Source: JAGOCV01 sp049445855 (lineage in GTDB: Bacteria > Pseudomonadota > Gammaproteobacteria > Burkholderiales > Burkholderiaceae_C). Taken from it: a DNA stretch of 64,000 nucleotides. Below, in pieces: positions 52,301 to 61,776 of this stretch. Within the stretch, counting starts at the first letter, position 1, and each line of letters begins with the position of its first letter. The stretch lies in NCBI RefSeq assembly GCF_049445855.1, contig NZ_JBMSDV010000005.1, positions 1-64,000 of the forward strand, in the 5' to 3' direction. The notes beneath the pieces were generated by a model. It was not told the DNA's origin and ran no database searches. It saw nothing but the letters and a program-made list of their open reading frames with translations. Made by a program: the position numbers and the translations under genes.

Positions 52301-53614
52301 TCAGCCTTGCTGACCCATCAGTTCGTCGAACGAGATCGCCTTGTCGGTGACCTTGGCCTTGCCCAGCACGAACTCGGTCACGTTGTTCTCGATGACGATG
52401 GCTTCGACTTCGGCCAGACGGCGGTTGTCACCGTAGTACCAGCGCACCACGTCCGCCGGCTTTTCGTAGCTGGCCGCCAGGTCTTCGATGTGCGACTTGA
52501 TCTGCTCGGGCTTGGCTTGCAGTTCATGGGTACGCACCAGCTCGGCCACCACCAGGCCCAGGCGCACGCGGCGCTCGGCTTGCGGACGGAACACGTCGTC
52601 GGGAATCGGTGCCTTGTCCGCGTCCTTGATGCCGCGCTGTTTCAGGTCGGCACGGGCGCTCTCGACCATGCGGTCGATTTCGGCCTGCACGCTGGAATTG
52701 GGGATGTCGAGCTCTGCCTTGGCAACCAGCGCGTCCATCACGGCCTGCTTGTTGCGGGACTGCAGGCGGAACTTCACTTCGCGCTCGAGGTTCTTGCGGA
52801 TGTCGGCGCGCAGCGCGTCCACCGTGCCGTCGGGAATGCCCAGCGACTTGGCCAGCGCTTCGTTCACTTCGGGCAGGTGTGCGGCTTCGATCTTCTTCAC
52901 GGTCACGAGGAAGTCGGCCTGTTTGCCGGCCACGTCCTTGCCGTGATAGTCGGCCGGGAAGCTCAGCGGGAAGGTCTTGCTTTCGCCCGACTTCATGCCG
53001 CGCACGGCGTCCTCGAATTCCTTGAGCATCTGGCCTTCGCCGACGAGGAACTGGAAGTCGTCGGCCTTGCCGCCCTGGAAGGTTTCGCCATCGATCTTGC
53101 CTTCGAAGTCGACGGTCACGCGGTCGCCGTCTTGTGCGGCAGCGTCCTGCGCGCGCTGCGCGAAGGTGCGGCGCTGCTTGCGCAGGATGTCCACGGTGCG
53201 GTCGATCGCGTCGTCGGTAACTTCGGCGTTGATCTTCTCGACTTCGGCGCCAGAGAGGTCGGCGATCTTGACTTCGGGGTACACCTCGAAGATCGCGTCG
53301 AAGGACAGTTCGCCTTCGGGCGCGCCTTCCTTCTCGGTGATGCGCGGCTGGCCTGCGACGCGCAGCTTGGCTTCATTGGCGGCGGAAGCGAAGGCTTCGC
53401 CCACCTTGTCGTTCATGACTTCGTACTGCACGGAGTAGCCGTAGCGCTGGGCCACCACGTTCAGCGGCACCTTGCCGGGACGGAAGCCGTCCATCTTGAC
53501 CTGACGGGCCAGCTTGCGCAGGCGCGCATCGACTTCCGACTGGATCACGTTGACCGGCAGGGTCAGAGTGATCTTGCGTTCCAGCTTCTCAAGCGTTTCA
53601 ACATTCACGGCCAT
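52301..53614 (-). CDS. tig: trigger factor
   Basis: Ribosome-bound chaperone and peptidyl-prolyl isomerase. The N-terminal domain carries the ribosome-docking loop (GFRPGKVPLNVV, family motif GFRxGKxP) near residue 45. The FKBP-like domain spans about residues 155-240 (GDRVTVDFEGKIDGETFQGG), and the rest is the helical substrate-binding domain. At 437 aa it is normal. It begins the tig-clpP-clpX-lon block and lies 45 bases from tRNA-Leu. Confidence 0.97.
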   Translation of the reverse strand: MAVNVETLEKLERKITLTLPVNVIQSEVDARLRKLARQVKMDGFRPGKVPLNVVAQRYGYSVQYEVMNDKVGEAFASAANEAKLRVAGQPRITEKEGAPEGELSFDAIFEVYPEVKIADLSGAEVEKINAEVTDDAIDRTVDILRKQRRTFAQRAQDAAAQDGDRVTVDFEGKIDGETFQGGKADDFQFLVGEGQMLKEFEDAVRGMKSGESKTFPLSFPADYHGKDVAGKQADFLVTVKKIEAAHLPEVNEALAKSLGIPDGTVDALRADIRKNLEREVKFRLQSRNKQAVMDALVAKAELDIPNSSVQAEIDRMVESARADLKQRGIKDADKAPIPDDVFRPQAERRVRLGLVVAELVRTHELQAKPEQIKSHIEDLAASYEKPADVVRWYYGDNRRLAEVEAIVIENNVTEFVLGKAKVTDKAISFDELMGQQG

Positions 53615-53658
53615 ATCGTTTCTCTCTTACAAAGTGAGCCCATCAGTGGGGACTTTCC

Positions 53659-53745
53659 TGGTGCGCGGGGGGGGACTCGAACCCCCACACCATTGCTGGC
53701 GTCAGGACCTAAACCTGGTGCGTCTACCAATTTCGCCACCCGCGC
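53659..53745 (-). tRNA. tRNA-Leu (TAG)
   Basis: An 87-base type II tRNA: acceptor GCGCGGG/CCCGCGC, anticodon stem-loop CCAGG-TTTAGGT-CCTGA giving TAG, a long variable arm typical of leucine tRNAs, T-loop TTCGAGT and encoded CCA. It reads toward tig. Confidence 0.96.
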
Positions 53746-53824
53746 GGTCGGGTTCCAAACCATACGGGCGGCCCGGCCAGATACTGACCCGAGCCGCCCG
53801 CGGCAAATCGGTGAGCCCTAGATT

Positions 53825-56800
53825 TTACCCCGGAACCAGGGCTGGTTCGACCTGCGGAGGAGGAGGGTCTTCCCGGCGCACCCGGAACCACGCCGCGTAC
53901 ATGGCCGGCAGCGCCAGCAGTGTCAGCACCGTGGCCACGATGAGGCCGCCCATGATGGCCACGGCCATCGGGCCCCAGAACACGCTCCGGGACAACGGGA
54001 TCATCGCCAATACCGCCGCAGCCGCCGTCAGCACGATGGGGCGCAGGCGTCGCACGGCCGACTCGACGATCGCGTCCCAGGCCGGCACACCGCGGGCACG
54101 GTCCTGCTCGATCTGGTCGATCAGGATCACCGAGTTGCGCTGGATCATGCCCATGAGCGCGATGACGCCCAGCAGAGCCACGAAGCCGAATGGACGGTTC
54201 AGCAGGATCAGCGCCCCCGCCACGCCAGCGATCCCCAGCGGTCCGGTCAGGAACACCAGCATGGCGCGGCTGAAGCTGTGCAGTTGCAGCATCAGCAGCG
54301 TGAAAGTGATGAACAGCATGATGGGCACGCCCGCCGCGATGGACGCCGAGCCCTTGGAGCTTTCTTCCACGGCACCCGCCACTTCGATGCGGTAGCCTGC
54401 CGGCCATTTCGCCTCCAGCGCCTTCAGCTGCGGCTGCAGTTCCGCCGTCACCGTTGCGCCCTGCAGGCCTTCGACGATGTCGCTCTGCACCGTGATGGCG
54501 TAGTCGCGGTTCTCGCGCCACATCACGCCGGGCTCCCACGTGAACACGGGCTTGGCGATCTGGGTCAGCGGGATCGAGCGGCCGGATGCCGTCGGCAGGT
54601 AGGCGTTGCCGATGTCCGAGATCGCGCTGCGCTCGTCCAGTGGCTGGCGCATGACGATGTCGATCAACTTGTCGCCCTCACGGAACTGGCCGACCGTCGT
54701 GCCTTGGAGAATGGTCTTGGCCGACTGCGCGATGGACTGGCTGGTGACGCCCAGCGCCCTCGCCTTCGCCTGGTCCACCTCGAGGCGGATGACCTTGACC
54801 GATTCGTTCCAGTTGTCGTTCACGCCGCGCGTGTTGGCGCTCTGGCGCATGACGGCCTTGACCTCGTCGGCACGCTCGCGCAGTTGCGCCGGGTCCGGGC
54901 CCATCACGCGGAACTGCACCGGATACGGCACGGGCGGCCCGTTGGGCAGCAGCTTCACGCGGCCACGCACTTCGGGGAACTCCTCGGCGAGCAGCGCAGG
55001 AAGTTTCACGCGCAACGACTCACGCGTCTTCAGGTCCCTGGGCAGCACGATGAACTGCGACACGTTGGACTGCGGGAACACCTGATCCAGCGGCAGGTAG
55101 AAACGCGGCACGCCCGAACCCACCCAGGTCGCCACGCTGGAAACGCCTTCGATCTCCATGAAGCGCTTCTCCACGCGCGCGGTCACTTCCTCGTTCGCCT
55201 TGAAGGAGGTGCCTTCGGGAAACCAGATGTCCACCAGGATTTCCGGACGGCTCGAATCCGGGAAGAACTGTTGCTGCACCTTGCCCATGCCCACGATGCC
55301 CAAAGCGAAGATCAGCACCGTCGCGCCGATGGTGATCCAGCGGTGCTGCACGCACCAGTGCACCGCGCGGCGGAAGCGGTTGTAGAACGGCGTGTCGAAC
55401 ATCTCGTGCGGCTGGTCATCAGGCGCGTGCGGCTTGGCCTTGAGGATCAGCGTGCCCAGATACGGCACGAAATAGACCGAGACGATCCAGCTGAGCACGA
55501 GCGCGATCACCGTCACCGCGAAGATCGCAAAGGTGTATTCACCCGTCACCGAGCGCGCGATGCCGATCGGCAGGAAGCCTGCCGCCGTGATGAGCGTACC
55601 GGTAAGCATGGGCATTGCCGTGACTTCGTAGGCGAAGGTGGCGGCGCGTACCTTGTCGTAGCCCTCTTCCATCTTGCGCACCATCATCTCGACAGCAATG
55701 ATCGCGTCGTCCACCAGCAGGCCGAGCGCGATGATGAGCGAGCCCAGCGATATCTTGTGCAGCCCGATGCCCCAGTACCACATGGCCAGGAAGGTCACCG
55801 CCAGCACGAGCGGTATCGTGATGCCCACCACCAGCCCCGGCCGGATGTCGATGTGCCAGCCGAAGCGCCCACCCTTGTGCAGGCCCAGCGCAATGAAGCT
55901 CACTGCCAGCACGATGACCACAGCTTCGATCAGCACTTTCACGAATTCATTGACCGACGTGGACACGGCCACGGGCTGGTCCTGCACCTGCGCGAGCGTC
56001 ACCCCGGCGGGCAGCGACTGCTGGATCTTCGTGGTTGCGACCTTGAGCGCTTCGCCGAGCGCGATGATGTCGCCCCCCTTGGCCATGGAGACCCCCAGCG
56101 CCACGACGTTGCGGCCCTGGTAACGCACCTTCACCGTGGGCGGGTCCACATAGCCGCGCTTGATGTCGGCAATGTCGCCCAGACGGAACTGGTTGCCATT
56201 GTTGCCACGGATCGGCATCGCTGCCAGTTGCTCGACGGCGACGAACTGGCCGGCCACGCGCACCTGCACCACATCCAGAGGCGATTGCACGGCGCCGGCG
56301 TTTTCCACCGCGTTCTGTTGCGCCAGTTGCTGAAGCACCGCATTGAAGTCCAGGCCCAGTTGTGCGAGGCGCTTCTGCGAAATCTCGACGAAGATCTTCT
56401 CGTCCTGCACGCCGAACTGCTCGACCTTGGCCACGTCGGGTACGCGCAGCAGTTGCTGGCGCACATCGTCGGCGAACAGCTTGAGCTCGGCATCGGAGAA
56501 GCCGTCCGACTCCAGTGCATAGATCACGCCGTAGACATCGCCGAACTCGTCGTTGAAGAACGGTCCCTGGATGCCGGCCGGCAGCGTGTAGCGCATGTCG
56601 CCGATCTTCTTGCGCGTCTGGTACCAGACGTTCGCCACTTCGGAAGCGCGCGACGAATCCTTGATCTGGAAGATGATCTGCGACTCACCCGGCTTCGAGT
56701 AGCTGCGGATCTTGTCGGCGTACGGCACTTCCTGCAGCGTGCGCTCGATCTTGTCGGTCACCTGCTCGGCCACCTGCTGCGCGGTCGCGCCCGGCCAGTA

Positions 56801-56974
56801 GGTGCGAACCACCATCGCGCGGAAGGTGAACGGAGGGTCTTCGTCCTGCCCCAGCTGGAAATAGGCTGCACAGCCCAGCAGCATCAGAACCACCATCAGG
56901 TAGCGTGTGAGCGCCGCATGCTCGAGCGCCCAGCGCGAGAGATTGAATCCCTCTTTCGGTTGAACCTGGCTCAT
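53825..56974 (-). CDS. RND-family multidrug efflux pump
   Basis: Inner-membrane proton-driven transporter of 1,049 residues. The first helix is in LTRYLMVVLMLLGCAAYF. Periplasmic porter domains follow, then helices 2-6, with the proton-relay Asp pair in GLLVDDAIIAVEMM. The second half repeats the layout, ending near VLTLLALPAMYAAWF. ATG 56,974 (MSQVQPKEGF) is 7 bases after the adaptor gene; the open frame runs further upstream but overlaps that gene. No outer-membrane channel gene is nearby, so the pump probably borrows one. The subgroup (short loops, PPFTFRAMVVRTYWPGA) resembles multidrug/solvent rather than metal pumps. Confidence 0.92.
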   Translation of the reverse strand: MSQVQPKEGFNLSRWALEHAALTRYLMVVLMLLGCAAYFQLGQDEDPPFTFRAMVVRTYWPGATAQQVAEQVTDKIERTLQEVPYADKIRSYSKPGESQIIFQIKDSSRASEVANVWYQTRKKIGDMRYTLPAGIQGPFFNDEFGDVYGVIYALESDGFSDAELKLFADDVRQQLLRVPDVAKVEQFGVQDEKIFVEISQKRLAQLGLDFNAVLQQLAQQNAVENAGAVQSPLDVVQVRVAGQFVAVEQLAAMPIRGNNGNQFRLGDIADIKRGYVDPPTVKVRYQGRNVVALGVSMAKGGDIIALGEALKVATTKIQQSLPAGVTLAQVQDQPVAVSTSVNEFVKVLIEAVVIVLAVSFIALGLHKGGRFGWHIDIRPGLVVGITIPLVLAVTFLAMWYWGIGLHKISLGSLIIALGLLVDDAIIAVEMMVRKMEEGYDKVRAATFAYEVTAMPMLTGTLITAAGFLPIGIARSVTGEYTFAIFAVTVIALVLSWIVSVYFVPYLGTLILKAKPHAPDDQPHEMFDTPFYNRFRRAVHWCVQHRWITIGATVLIFALGIVGMGKVQQQFFPDSSRPEILVDIWFPEGTSFKANEEVTARVEKRFMEIEGVSSVATWVGSGVPRFYLPLDQVFPQSNVSQFIVLPRDLKTRESLRVKLPALLAEEFPEVRGRVKLLPNGPPVPYPVQFRVMGPDPAQLRERADEVKAVMRQSANTRGVNDNWNESVKVIRLEVDQAKARALGVTSQSIAQSAKTILQGTTVGQFREGDKLIDIVMRQPLDERSAISDIGNAYLPTASGRSIPLTQIAKPVFTWEPGVMWRENRDYAITVQSDIVEGLQGATVTAELQPQLKALEAKWPAGYRIEVAGAVEESSKGSASIAAGVPIMLFITFTLLMLQLHSFSRAMLVFLTGPLGIAGVAGALILLNRPFGFVALLGVIALMGMIQRNSVILIDQIEQDRARGVPAWDAIVESAVRRLRPIVLTAAAAVLAMIPLSRSVFWGPMAVAIMGGLIVATVLTLLALPAMYAAWFRVRREDPPPPQVEPALVPG

Positions 56975-56981
56975 GCGCGCC

Positions 56982-58109
56982 TCACTTCGCCGTGGGGGAA
57001 GCAGAAGCCGCTGCAGCGACATCGCGCGACTTGTACAACGTCACCTTCTGGCCGGGCGACAGCACATGCACACCGGCAGACACGACCTTCATGCCCGGTT
57101 GCAGACCCGATGCGATGACCGCTTCGTTGCCGTCGGCCGTCGCCACCACCACGGGTTGCGAGCGCACGGTCATGTTCGCTTCGTCCAGTACCCAGACAGC
57201 ACTGCCCTGGCCTTCCTGACGCAACGCGCTGGTCGGAAGCTTCAGGACCTGCACGCCAGCGTGCGCCAGGGCCGCAGGCGTGAGGTAAACCGTTGCGCCC
57301 AGCGGCGGCGCAGACGCTGCGTCGAGCGCGACCTTGACGGCGAACGTGCGGGTAACCGGATCGGCGCTGGCGGCGACTTCGCGCACCTTCCCGCTCAGCT
57401 CCGCGTTCTGGGCCCAGGCACGCACGCTGACATCGGACCCGGTCCTGATCGCCGCGACCTTGTCTTCGGGCACCGAGAACACGGCGTCGCGTCCGCCATC
57501 CTGCGCGACCCGTACCACCGGCGTGCCTGCGGTCACGACCTGTCCCGGCTCGGCCTCGACAGCGGTCACCACACCGGCGGCATCCGCCGTGAGATTGGTG
57601 TACGCCGCCTGATTGCCTTGCGAATTGAGTTGCGCCTGCGCCTGTTCGAGCGAGGCCTGTGCGGCCTTCAAGGTGGATTCGCGGCGTTCGAGTTCCGCAC
57701 CGCTGATGAAGCCCTGGTCCTTCAGGGTCGCGAACCGTTTGAAGTCAGCCGCCGCAAGATCCCGATTGGTCTGCGCCGACTGCACTTGCGCACGCGCCGC
57801 ATCGGCCGCGAGTCGATAGTCCTGGGGGTCCAGTTGCGCCAGCAATTGCCCGGCGCGAACGCGCTGGCCGACTTCTGCTTGCCGCTGGACGATCTTGCCA
57901 CCCACGCGGAAACCCAGTCGCGACTCGACGCGCGCCCGAACCTCCCCGGCGAATTCGTAGGACGCGCTGAAGTCCTGCGCCCCGACGGTCAGCACTTTCA
58001 CCGCGCGGACAGGCTCTTCGGGCGGAGCAGGTTTGGAACAGCCCACCAGGACGAGCACGGCAGACAGGACGACAAGCCCGGAGAGCGGACGAAGAGACGG
58101 TGTTGGCAT
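56982..58109 (-). CDS. RND efflux periplasmic adaptor lipoprotein
   Basis: Membrane-fusion protein of 375 residues. A signal ends in lipobox VLVGC (Cys near 24). The lipoyl half (YEFAGEVRARVESRLGFRVGGKI), a helical hairpin (about 95-165), the second lipoyl half (NLTADAAGVVTAVEAEPGQVV) and the beta-barrel domain follow in order. It is upstream of and coupled to the RND pump (7-base gap). A TetR-type dyad lies 77 bases before the ATG. Confidence 0.9.
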   Translation of the reverse strand: MPTPSLRPLSGLVVLSAVLVLVGCSKPAPPEEPVRAVKVLTVGAQDFSASYEFAGEVRARVESRLGFRVGGKIVQRQAEVGQRVRAGQLLAQLDPQDYRLAADAARAQVQSAQTNRDLAAADFKRFATLKDQGFISGAELERRESTLKAAQASLEQAQAQLNSQGNQAAYTNLTADAAGVVTAVEAEPGQVVTAGTPVVRVAQDGGRDAVFSVPEDKVAAIRTGSDVSVRAWAQNAELSGKVREVAASADPVTRTFAVKVALDAASAPPLGATVYLTPAALAHAGVQVLKLPTSALRQEGQGSAVWVLDEANMTVRSQPVVVATADGNEAVIASGLQPGMKVVSAGVHVLSPGQKVTLYKSRDVAAAASASPTAK

Positions 58110-58185
58110 GGCAGCCCTGTCAACAAAAGTTGTGATTCAACAAAGGGATGAAAGCGCCCTCGATCGCCCGCCAGACAGATTAATG

Positions 58186-58199
58186 ACTGACTGGTTAGT
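58186..58199. promoter_or_regulatory. TetR-type operator upstream of the RND operon
   Basis: ACTGACTGGTTAGT is an imperfect dyad (10 of 14 bases symmetric) within the spacer between the divergent adaptor gene and hpnC. Such ACTGACTGG-type sites are common upstream of RND operons ruled by TetR repressors. No TetR gene adjoins the operon. Confidence 0.45.
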
Positions 58200-58243
58200 A
58201 ATCTAAGGGTATTCACCGGGGGCTGTCAAGCGACAATCCGGGC

Positions 58244-59110
58244 GTGACCGCCGCCTCCCCCAAGACCAGCAACGTGCCGGACCCTTCCGCGCACTACGAG
58301 AACTTTCCCGTGGCGTCGTGGCTGTGCCCGCCCCACCTGCGCGCGCCGATTGCGGCGATCTACTGGTTCGCACGTACGGCGGACGATCTGGCCGACGAAG
58401 GCGATGCTGCACCGCAACAGCGTCTGGAAGATCTTGCGACCTACCGCGCCGACCTGGCCGCCACCGTGCAAGGACGGACCGCCAGCGGACGCTGGCCGCA
58501 GGTGTTCAGCGCCATGAAGGTTGCGATGGCCTCGCACGCCTTGCCCGAGCAACTGCTGGCAGACCTGCTCGACGCCTTTGCCCAGGATGTGCGCAAGACA
58601 CGCGATGGCGAAGGCTACGCCGATCGCGCGGAGTTGCTTGATTACTGCAGCCGCTCCGCCAATCCGGTGGGTCGACTGCTGCTGCATCTGTACGGTGTGA
58701 CCGATGCCGTGTCGCTTGAGCGCAGCGACGCCATCTGCAGTGCGCTGCAGCTCATCAACTTCTGGCAGGACCTGAGCGTCGACCTGCCGCGCCGCCGCTA
58801 CTACCTGCCGGACGCCGATTGCGCACGCCATGGCGTCACGCGGCAGCAACTCGATGCCCTGCACGACACCCCTGCCTTGCGTGCACTCGTCTCAGAAGAA
58901 GTGCAATGGGCGCGTGCCCTGATGCTGCAGGGCTCACCGCTCGTTCATACCGTGCCCGGTCGCGCCGGCTGGGAACTGCGCGTCGTCGTGCAAGGCGGAC
59001 TGCGGATCCTCGACCGCATCGAGGCGCTGGACTGCGCGACCATCGCGAAACGGCCCACCGTAGGTAAACGCGATGCGCCGTTGCTGCTCTGGCGCGCGCT
59101 CCGGATGTAA
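58244..59110 (+). CDS. hpnC: squalene synthase HpnC
   Basis: Hydroxysqualene synthase, second step of the HpnDCE route: presqualene diphosphate to hydroxysqualene. The 288 residues carry YWFARTADDLADEGD (first Asp-rich motif) and NFWQDLSVDLPRRRYYLP (second). The start is GTG at 58,244, without a strong ribosome-binding site. The next gene, hpnD, begins 10 bases after its stop. The set makes squalene for hopanoids; the cyclase gene (shc) is not in the window. Confidence 0.92.
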   Translation: MTAASPKTSNVPDPSAHYENFPVASWLCPPHLRAPIAAIYWFARTADDLADEGDAAPQQRLEDLATYRADLAATVQGRTASGRWPQVFSAMKVAMASHALPEQLLADLLDAFAQDVRKTRDGEGYADRAELLDYCSRSANPVGRLLLHLYGVTDAVSLERSDAICSALQLINFWQDLSVDLPRRRYYLPDADCARHGVTRQQLDALHDTPALRALVSEEVQWARALMLQGSPLVHTVPGRAGWELRVVVQGGLRILDRIEALDCATIAKRPTVGKRDAPLLLWRALRM

Positions 59111-59120
59111 CAATGCGGGG

Positions 59121-59963
59121 ATGATCCCCGAGCAGTACGTCCAGCAGAAAGCCGCCGCCTCCGGCAGCAGCTTCTACTACGCCTTCTTGTTCCTGCCGAA
59201 GACGCGACGCGCGGCCATCACCGCGTTCTATGCGTTCTGCCGCGAAGTGGACGACGTGGTGGACGAAGTGAGCGACCCCGGCGTCGCCGCGACCAAGCTC
59301 GCCTGGTGGCAGAACGAAGTGGCGCGCGCATTCGCAGGCCAGCCTTCGCACCCGGTGATGCAGGCGCTGATGCCGCTTGCCGCAGTGCACGGCATCGAGC
59401 AACGCCATCTGCTGGCCGTCATCGAAGGCTGCCAGATGGACCTGTCGCAGAACCGGTATCTCGACTTTCCGGGTCTCGAGCGTTATTGCCATCTCGTGGC
59501 CGGCATCGTGGGTGAAGTGGCAGCGCGCATCTTTGGCCAGACCGAGGACGCGACCACCGCCTACGCCCACAAGCTGGGACTCGCTTTCCAGCTCACCAAC
59601 ATCATCCGCGACGTGGGTGAAGACGCGATGCGCGGGCGCATTTACCTGCCCGTGAACGAATTGCAGCAGTTCGATGTGAAAGCGAATGAACTGCTCAAGC
59701 GGGAGTATTCGCCACGCTTCACGGCGCTGATGAAATTCCAGGCGGACCGCGCACACCGCATCTACGACGAAGCCTTCGCGCTGCTGCCCGATGCGGACCG
59801 CCGCACGCAGAAACCCGGCCTGATGATGGCCAGCATCTACCGCACGCTGCTGCGCGAGATCGAGCGCGACGGTTTCCAGGTGCTGCACCAGCGCGTGAGC
59901 CTCACGCCGCTGCGCAAGTTCTGGCTGGCCTGGAAAGTCCAGGCGCTCGGGCTCACGACGTGA
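59121..59963 (+). CDS. hpnD: presqualene diphosphate synthase HpnD
   Basis: Joins two farnesyl diphosphates to presqualene diphosphate. The 280-residue protein has YAFCREVDDVVDEVSD (first Asp-rich motif) and QLTNIIRDVGEDAMRGRIYLP (second), with SFYYAFLFLPKTRR near the N-terminus. ATG 59,121 follows GCGGGG; the open frame extends back into hpnC. It overlaps hpnE by four bases (GTGA). Confidence 0.94.
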   Translation: MIPEQYVQQKAAASGSSFYYAFLFLPKTRRAAITAFYAFCREVDDVVDEVSDPGVAATKLAWWQNEVARAFAGQPSHPVMQALMPLAAVHGIEQRHLLAVIEGCQMDLSQNRYLDFPGLERYCHLVAGIVGEVAARIFGQTEDATTAYAHKLGLAFQLTNIIRDVGEDAMRGRIYLPVNELQQFDVKANELLKREYSPRFTALMKFQADRAHRIYDEAFALLPDADRRTQKPGLMMASIYRTLLREIERDGFQVLHQRVSLTPLRKFWLAWKVQALGLTT

Positions 59964-61273
59964 AGCCGCGCAGCGCGCCGCCATCCGGCCTGCGCGTGGC
60001 CGTCATCGGCGGTGGCTGGGCTGGCATGGCCGCAGCGATGGCCGCTGTCGAAGCCGGACATGCTGTCACCGTGTACGAAGCCGCACGCACGCTCGGCGGC
60101 CGGGCACGCAGCGTGCCGTTGACCAACGCCGCCGGTGAAACCTACCTGCTGGACAATGGCCAGCACATCCTCATCGGCGCCTACGTACAGACGCTGGCCT
60201 TGATGCGCAAGGCCGGCGTGAACCTGCGCACGGCCTTCCTGCGTCAGCCGCTGGACCTGCGGTTTCCCGGGGGCGACGGTATCTGCCTGCCCCGCCTCCC
60301 CGCACCGGTGGACGTCGCGATGGGCATCCTGCGTGCGCGCGGCTGGCGCTGGAGCGAGAAGAAAGCCCTGCTGCGTGTCGCCAGCGAATGGCGACGCAAC
60401 GGTTTCGTGTGCGATGCAGCAGCCACAGTGGCCGATGTGTGCAGGGGCCTGCCGGCACGCGTGATCGAAGAGCTGATCGACCCTCTGTGCGTGTCCGCGC
60501 TGAACACCCCCGCGAACGCAGCCTGCGGACAGGTTTTCCTGCGCGTGCTGAACGATGCGCTGTTCAGCGTGCGGGGCGGCTCGCACTTGCTTGTGCCCCG
60601 GCTTGACCTGGGCACGCTCTTTCCGGATGCGGCGGCTGCATGGCTGCAGGCCAGGCAAGCGGCCGTGCTGACCGGCCATCGCGTCCAGAACCTCACCCGT
60701 GCCGGAACGCAATGGCAGGTGGACAGCCAGCTATTCGATCGTGTCATCGTGGCATGTGCGCCGTGGGAGGCGGCACGACTCGTGGCGCAGGCCGCACCCG
60801 AATCTGCAGGCTGGGCCCAGGCCGCTGAAGCGCTGCGTTTCGAATCGATCGCCACGGTCTACTGCATCGCCAACGCGGGACTGCCGCGCGCCATGCTGGC
60901 ACTTCGCAACACGGCCGATGCGCCAGCGCAATTCGTCTTTGACCGCGGACACCTGGGCGGACCGCATGGCTTGCTGGCGTTCGTCGTGAGTGCGAGCGAT
61001 GGCGATCGCGAAGAGCTTCAGGAGAAGGTGCTCCGCCAGGCGCTCGACCAGCTCGGCAGCCTCGGCATCCACTTCGTGCAGCCGCTGCAGACCGTCGTGG
61101 AGAAACGCGCAACGTTCGCCTGCACCCCCGCACTCGACCGACCGGCCATCCGCGTCGCGCCCGGTCTTCTGGCCTGCGGCGACTATGTCGAAGGCCCCTA
61201 CCCTGCCACGCTCGAAGGGGCCGTGCGCAGCGCGCTCGAAGCCGCTTCGCAGTTGTCCGGAAACGGGGCCTGA
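59960..61273 (+). CDS. hpnE: hydroxysqualene dehydroxylase HpnE
   Basis: FAD-dependent amine-oxidase-like enzyme that reduces hydroxysqualene to squalene. The dinucleotide fold VAVIGGGWAGMAAAMA followed by VYEAARTLGGRARS gives the FAD site at about residues 12-50; the C-terminus has the second flavin motif LACGDYVEGPYPATLEGAVRS (split at the usual place, near 405-430). The start is GTG in the hpnD stop (GTGA). Length 437 aa is usual. It converges on the dioxygenase gene, with two bases between the stops. Confidence 0.93.
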   Translation: MKPRSAPPSGLRVAVIGGGWAGMAAAMAAVEAGHAVTVYEAARTLGGRARSVPLTNAAGETYLLDNGQHILIGAYVQTLALMRKAGVNLRTAFLRQPLDLRFPGGDGICLPRLPAPVDVAMGILRARGWRWSEKKALLRVASEWRRNGFVCDAAATVADVCRGLPARVIEELIDPLCVSALNTPANAACGQVFLRVLNDALFSVRGGSHLLVPRLDLGTLFPDAAAAWLQARQAAVLTGHRVQNLTRAGTQWQVDSQLFDRVIVACAPWEAARLVAQAAPESAGWAQAAEALRFESIATVYCIANAGLPRAMLALRNTADAPAQFVFDRGHLGGPHGLLAFVVSASDGDREELQEKVLRQALDQLGSLGIHFVQPLQTVVEKRATFACTPALDRPAIRVAPGLLACGDYVEGPYPATLEGAVRSALEAASQLSGNGA

Positions 61274-61275
61274 GG

Positions 61276-61776
61276 TCAGACCGGATAGATCAACGAATTG
61301 AGCACCATCTCGCTGTCATACACACACAGCCGGGACTTGAGCTTCAACACGCCCTCCACGCGAATGAACCCGTCGATATAACGGCCCACGTTGTAGACCT
61401 CGCTGACGCCGCCCGGCTTGGTACGGAACACCGCGTAGCTTGCCTCGGCCCGGATGATCTCCCCGCTTTCGATGACGCGCGCAGCACTCACGACGTGCCG
61501 CGTGTAGTAAGGCGCGTGGTAGATCGTCTGCGTGATGCCATAGACACGGTCCTTCATCATCCCCTGGCTCTCGAGCGCCATCAGTGCCAGCGGCAGTCCG
61601 CGCTCGAAATTCTCGCGCGCCTGCACCGTGTAGCGGCCATCTTCCACGAAGAATTGCGGCCAGTCGTCGAACCGGCGTTCGTCGAGCGCAGCCGCGTAGT
61701 CGGCGTTGAGGCTGTCCACTTCGTGCTGCAGCAGGGCTTTTTCCATCAACGCCTTTTCCATCCGCTGCGCGCTCAT
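61276..61776 (-). CDS. aromatic-ring-hydroxylating dioxygenase beta subunit
   Basis: Small structural subunit (166 aa) of a Rieske dioxygenase. It has the SnoaL-like cone fold of this family, with LNADYAAALDERRFDDWPQFFVEDGRYTV and SYAVFRTKPGGVSEVYNVGRY. Its start overlaps the alpha subunit stop by four bases. The beta subunit supports the alpha3-beta3 assembly and does not contain metal. Substrate class cannot be told from it. Confidence 0.85.
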   Translation of the reverse strand: MSAQRMEKALMEKALLQHEVDSLNADYAAALDERRFDDWPQFFVEDGRYTVQARENFERGLPLALMALESQGMMKDRVYGITQTIYHAPYYTRHVVSAARVIESGEIIRAEASYAVFRTKPGGVSEVYNVGRYIDGFIRVEGVLKLKSRLCVYDSEMVLNSLIYPV

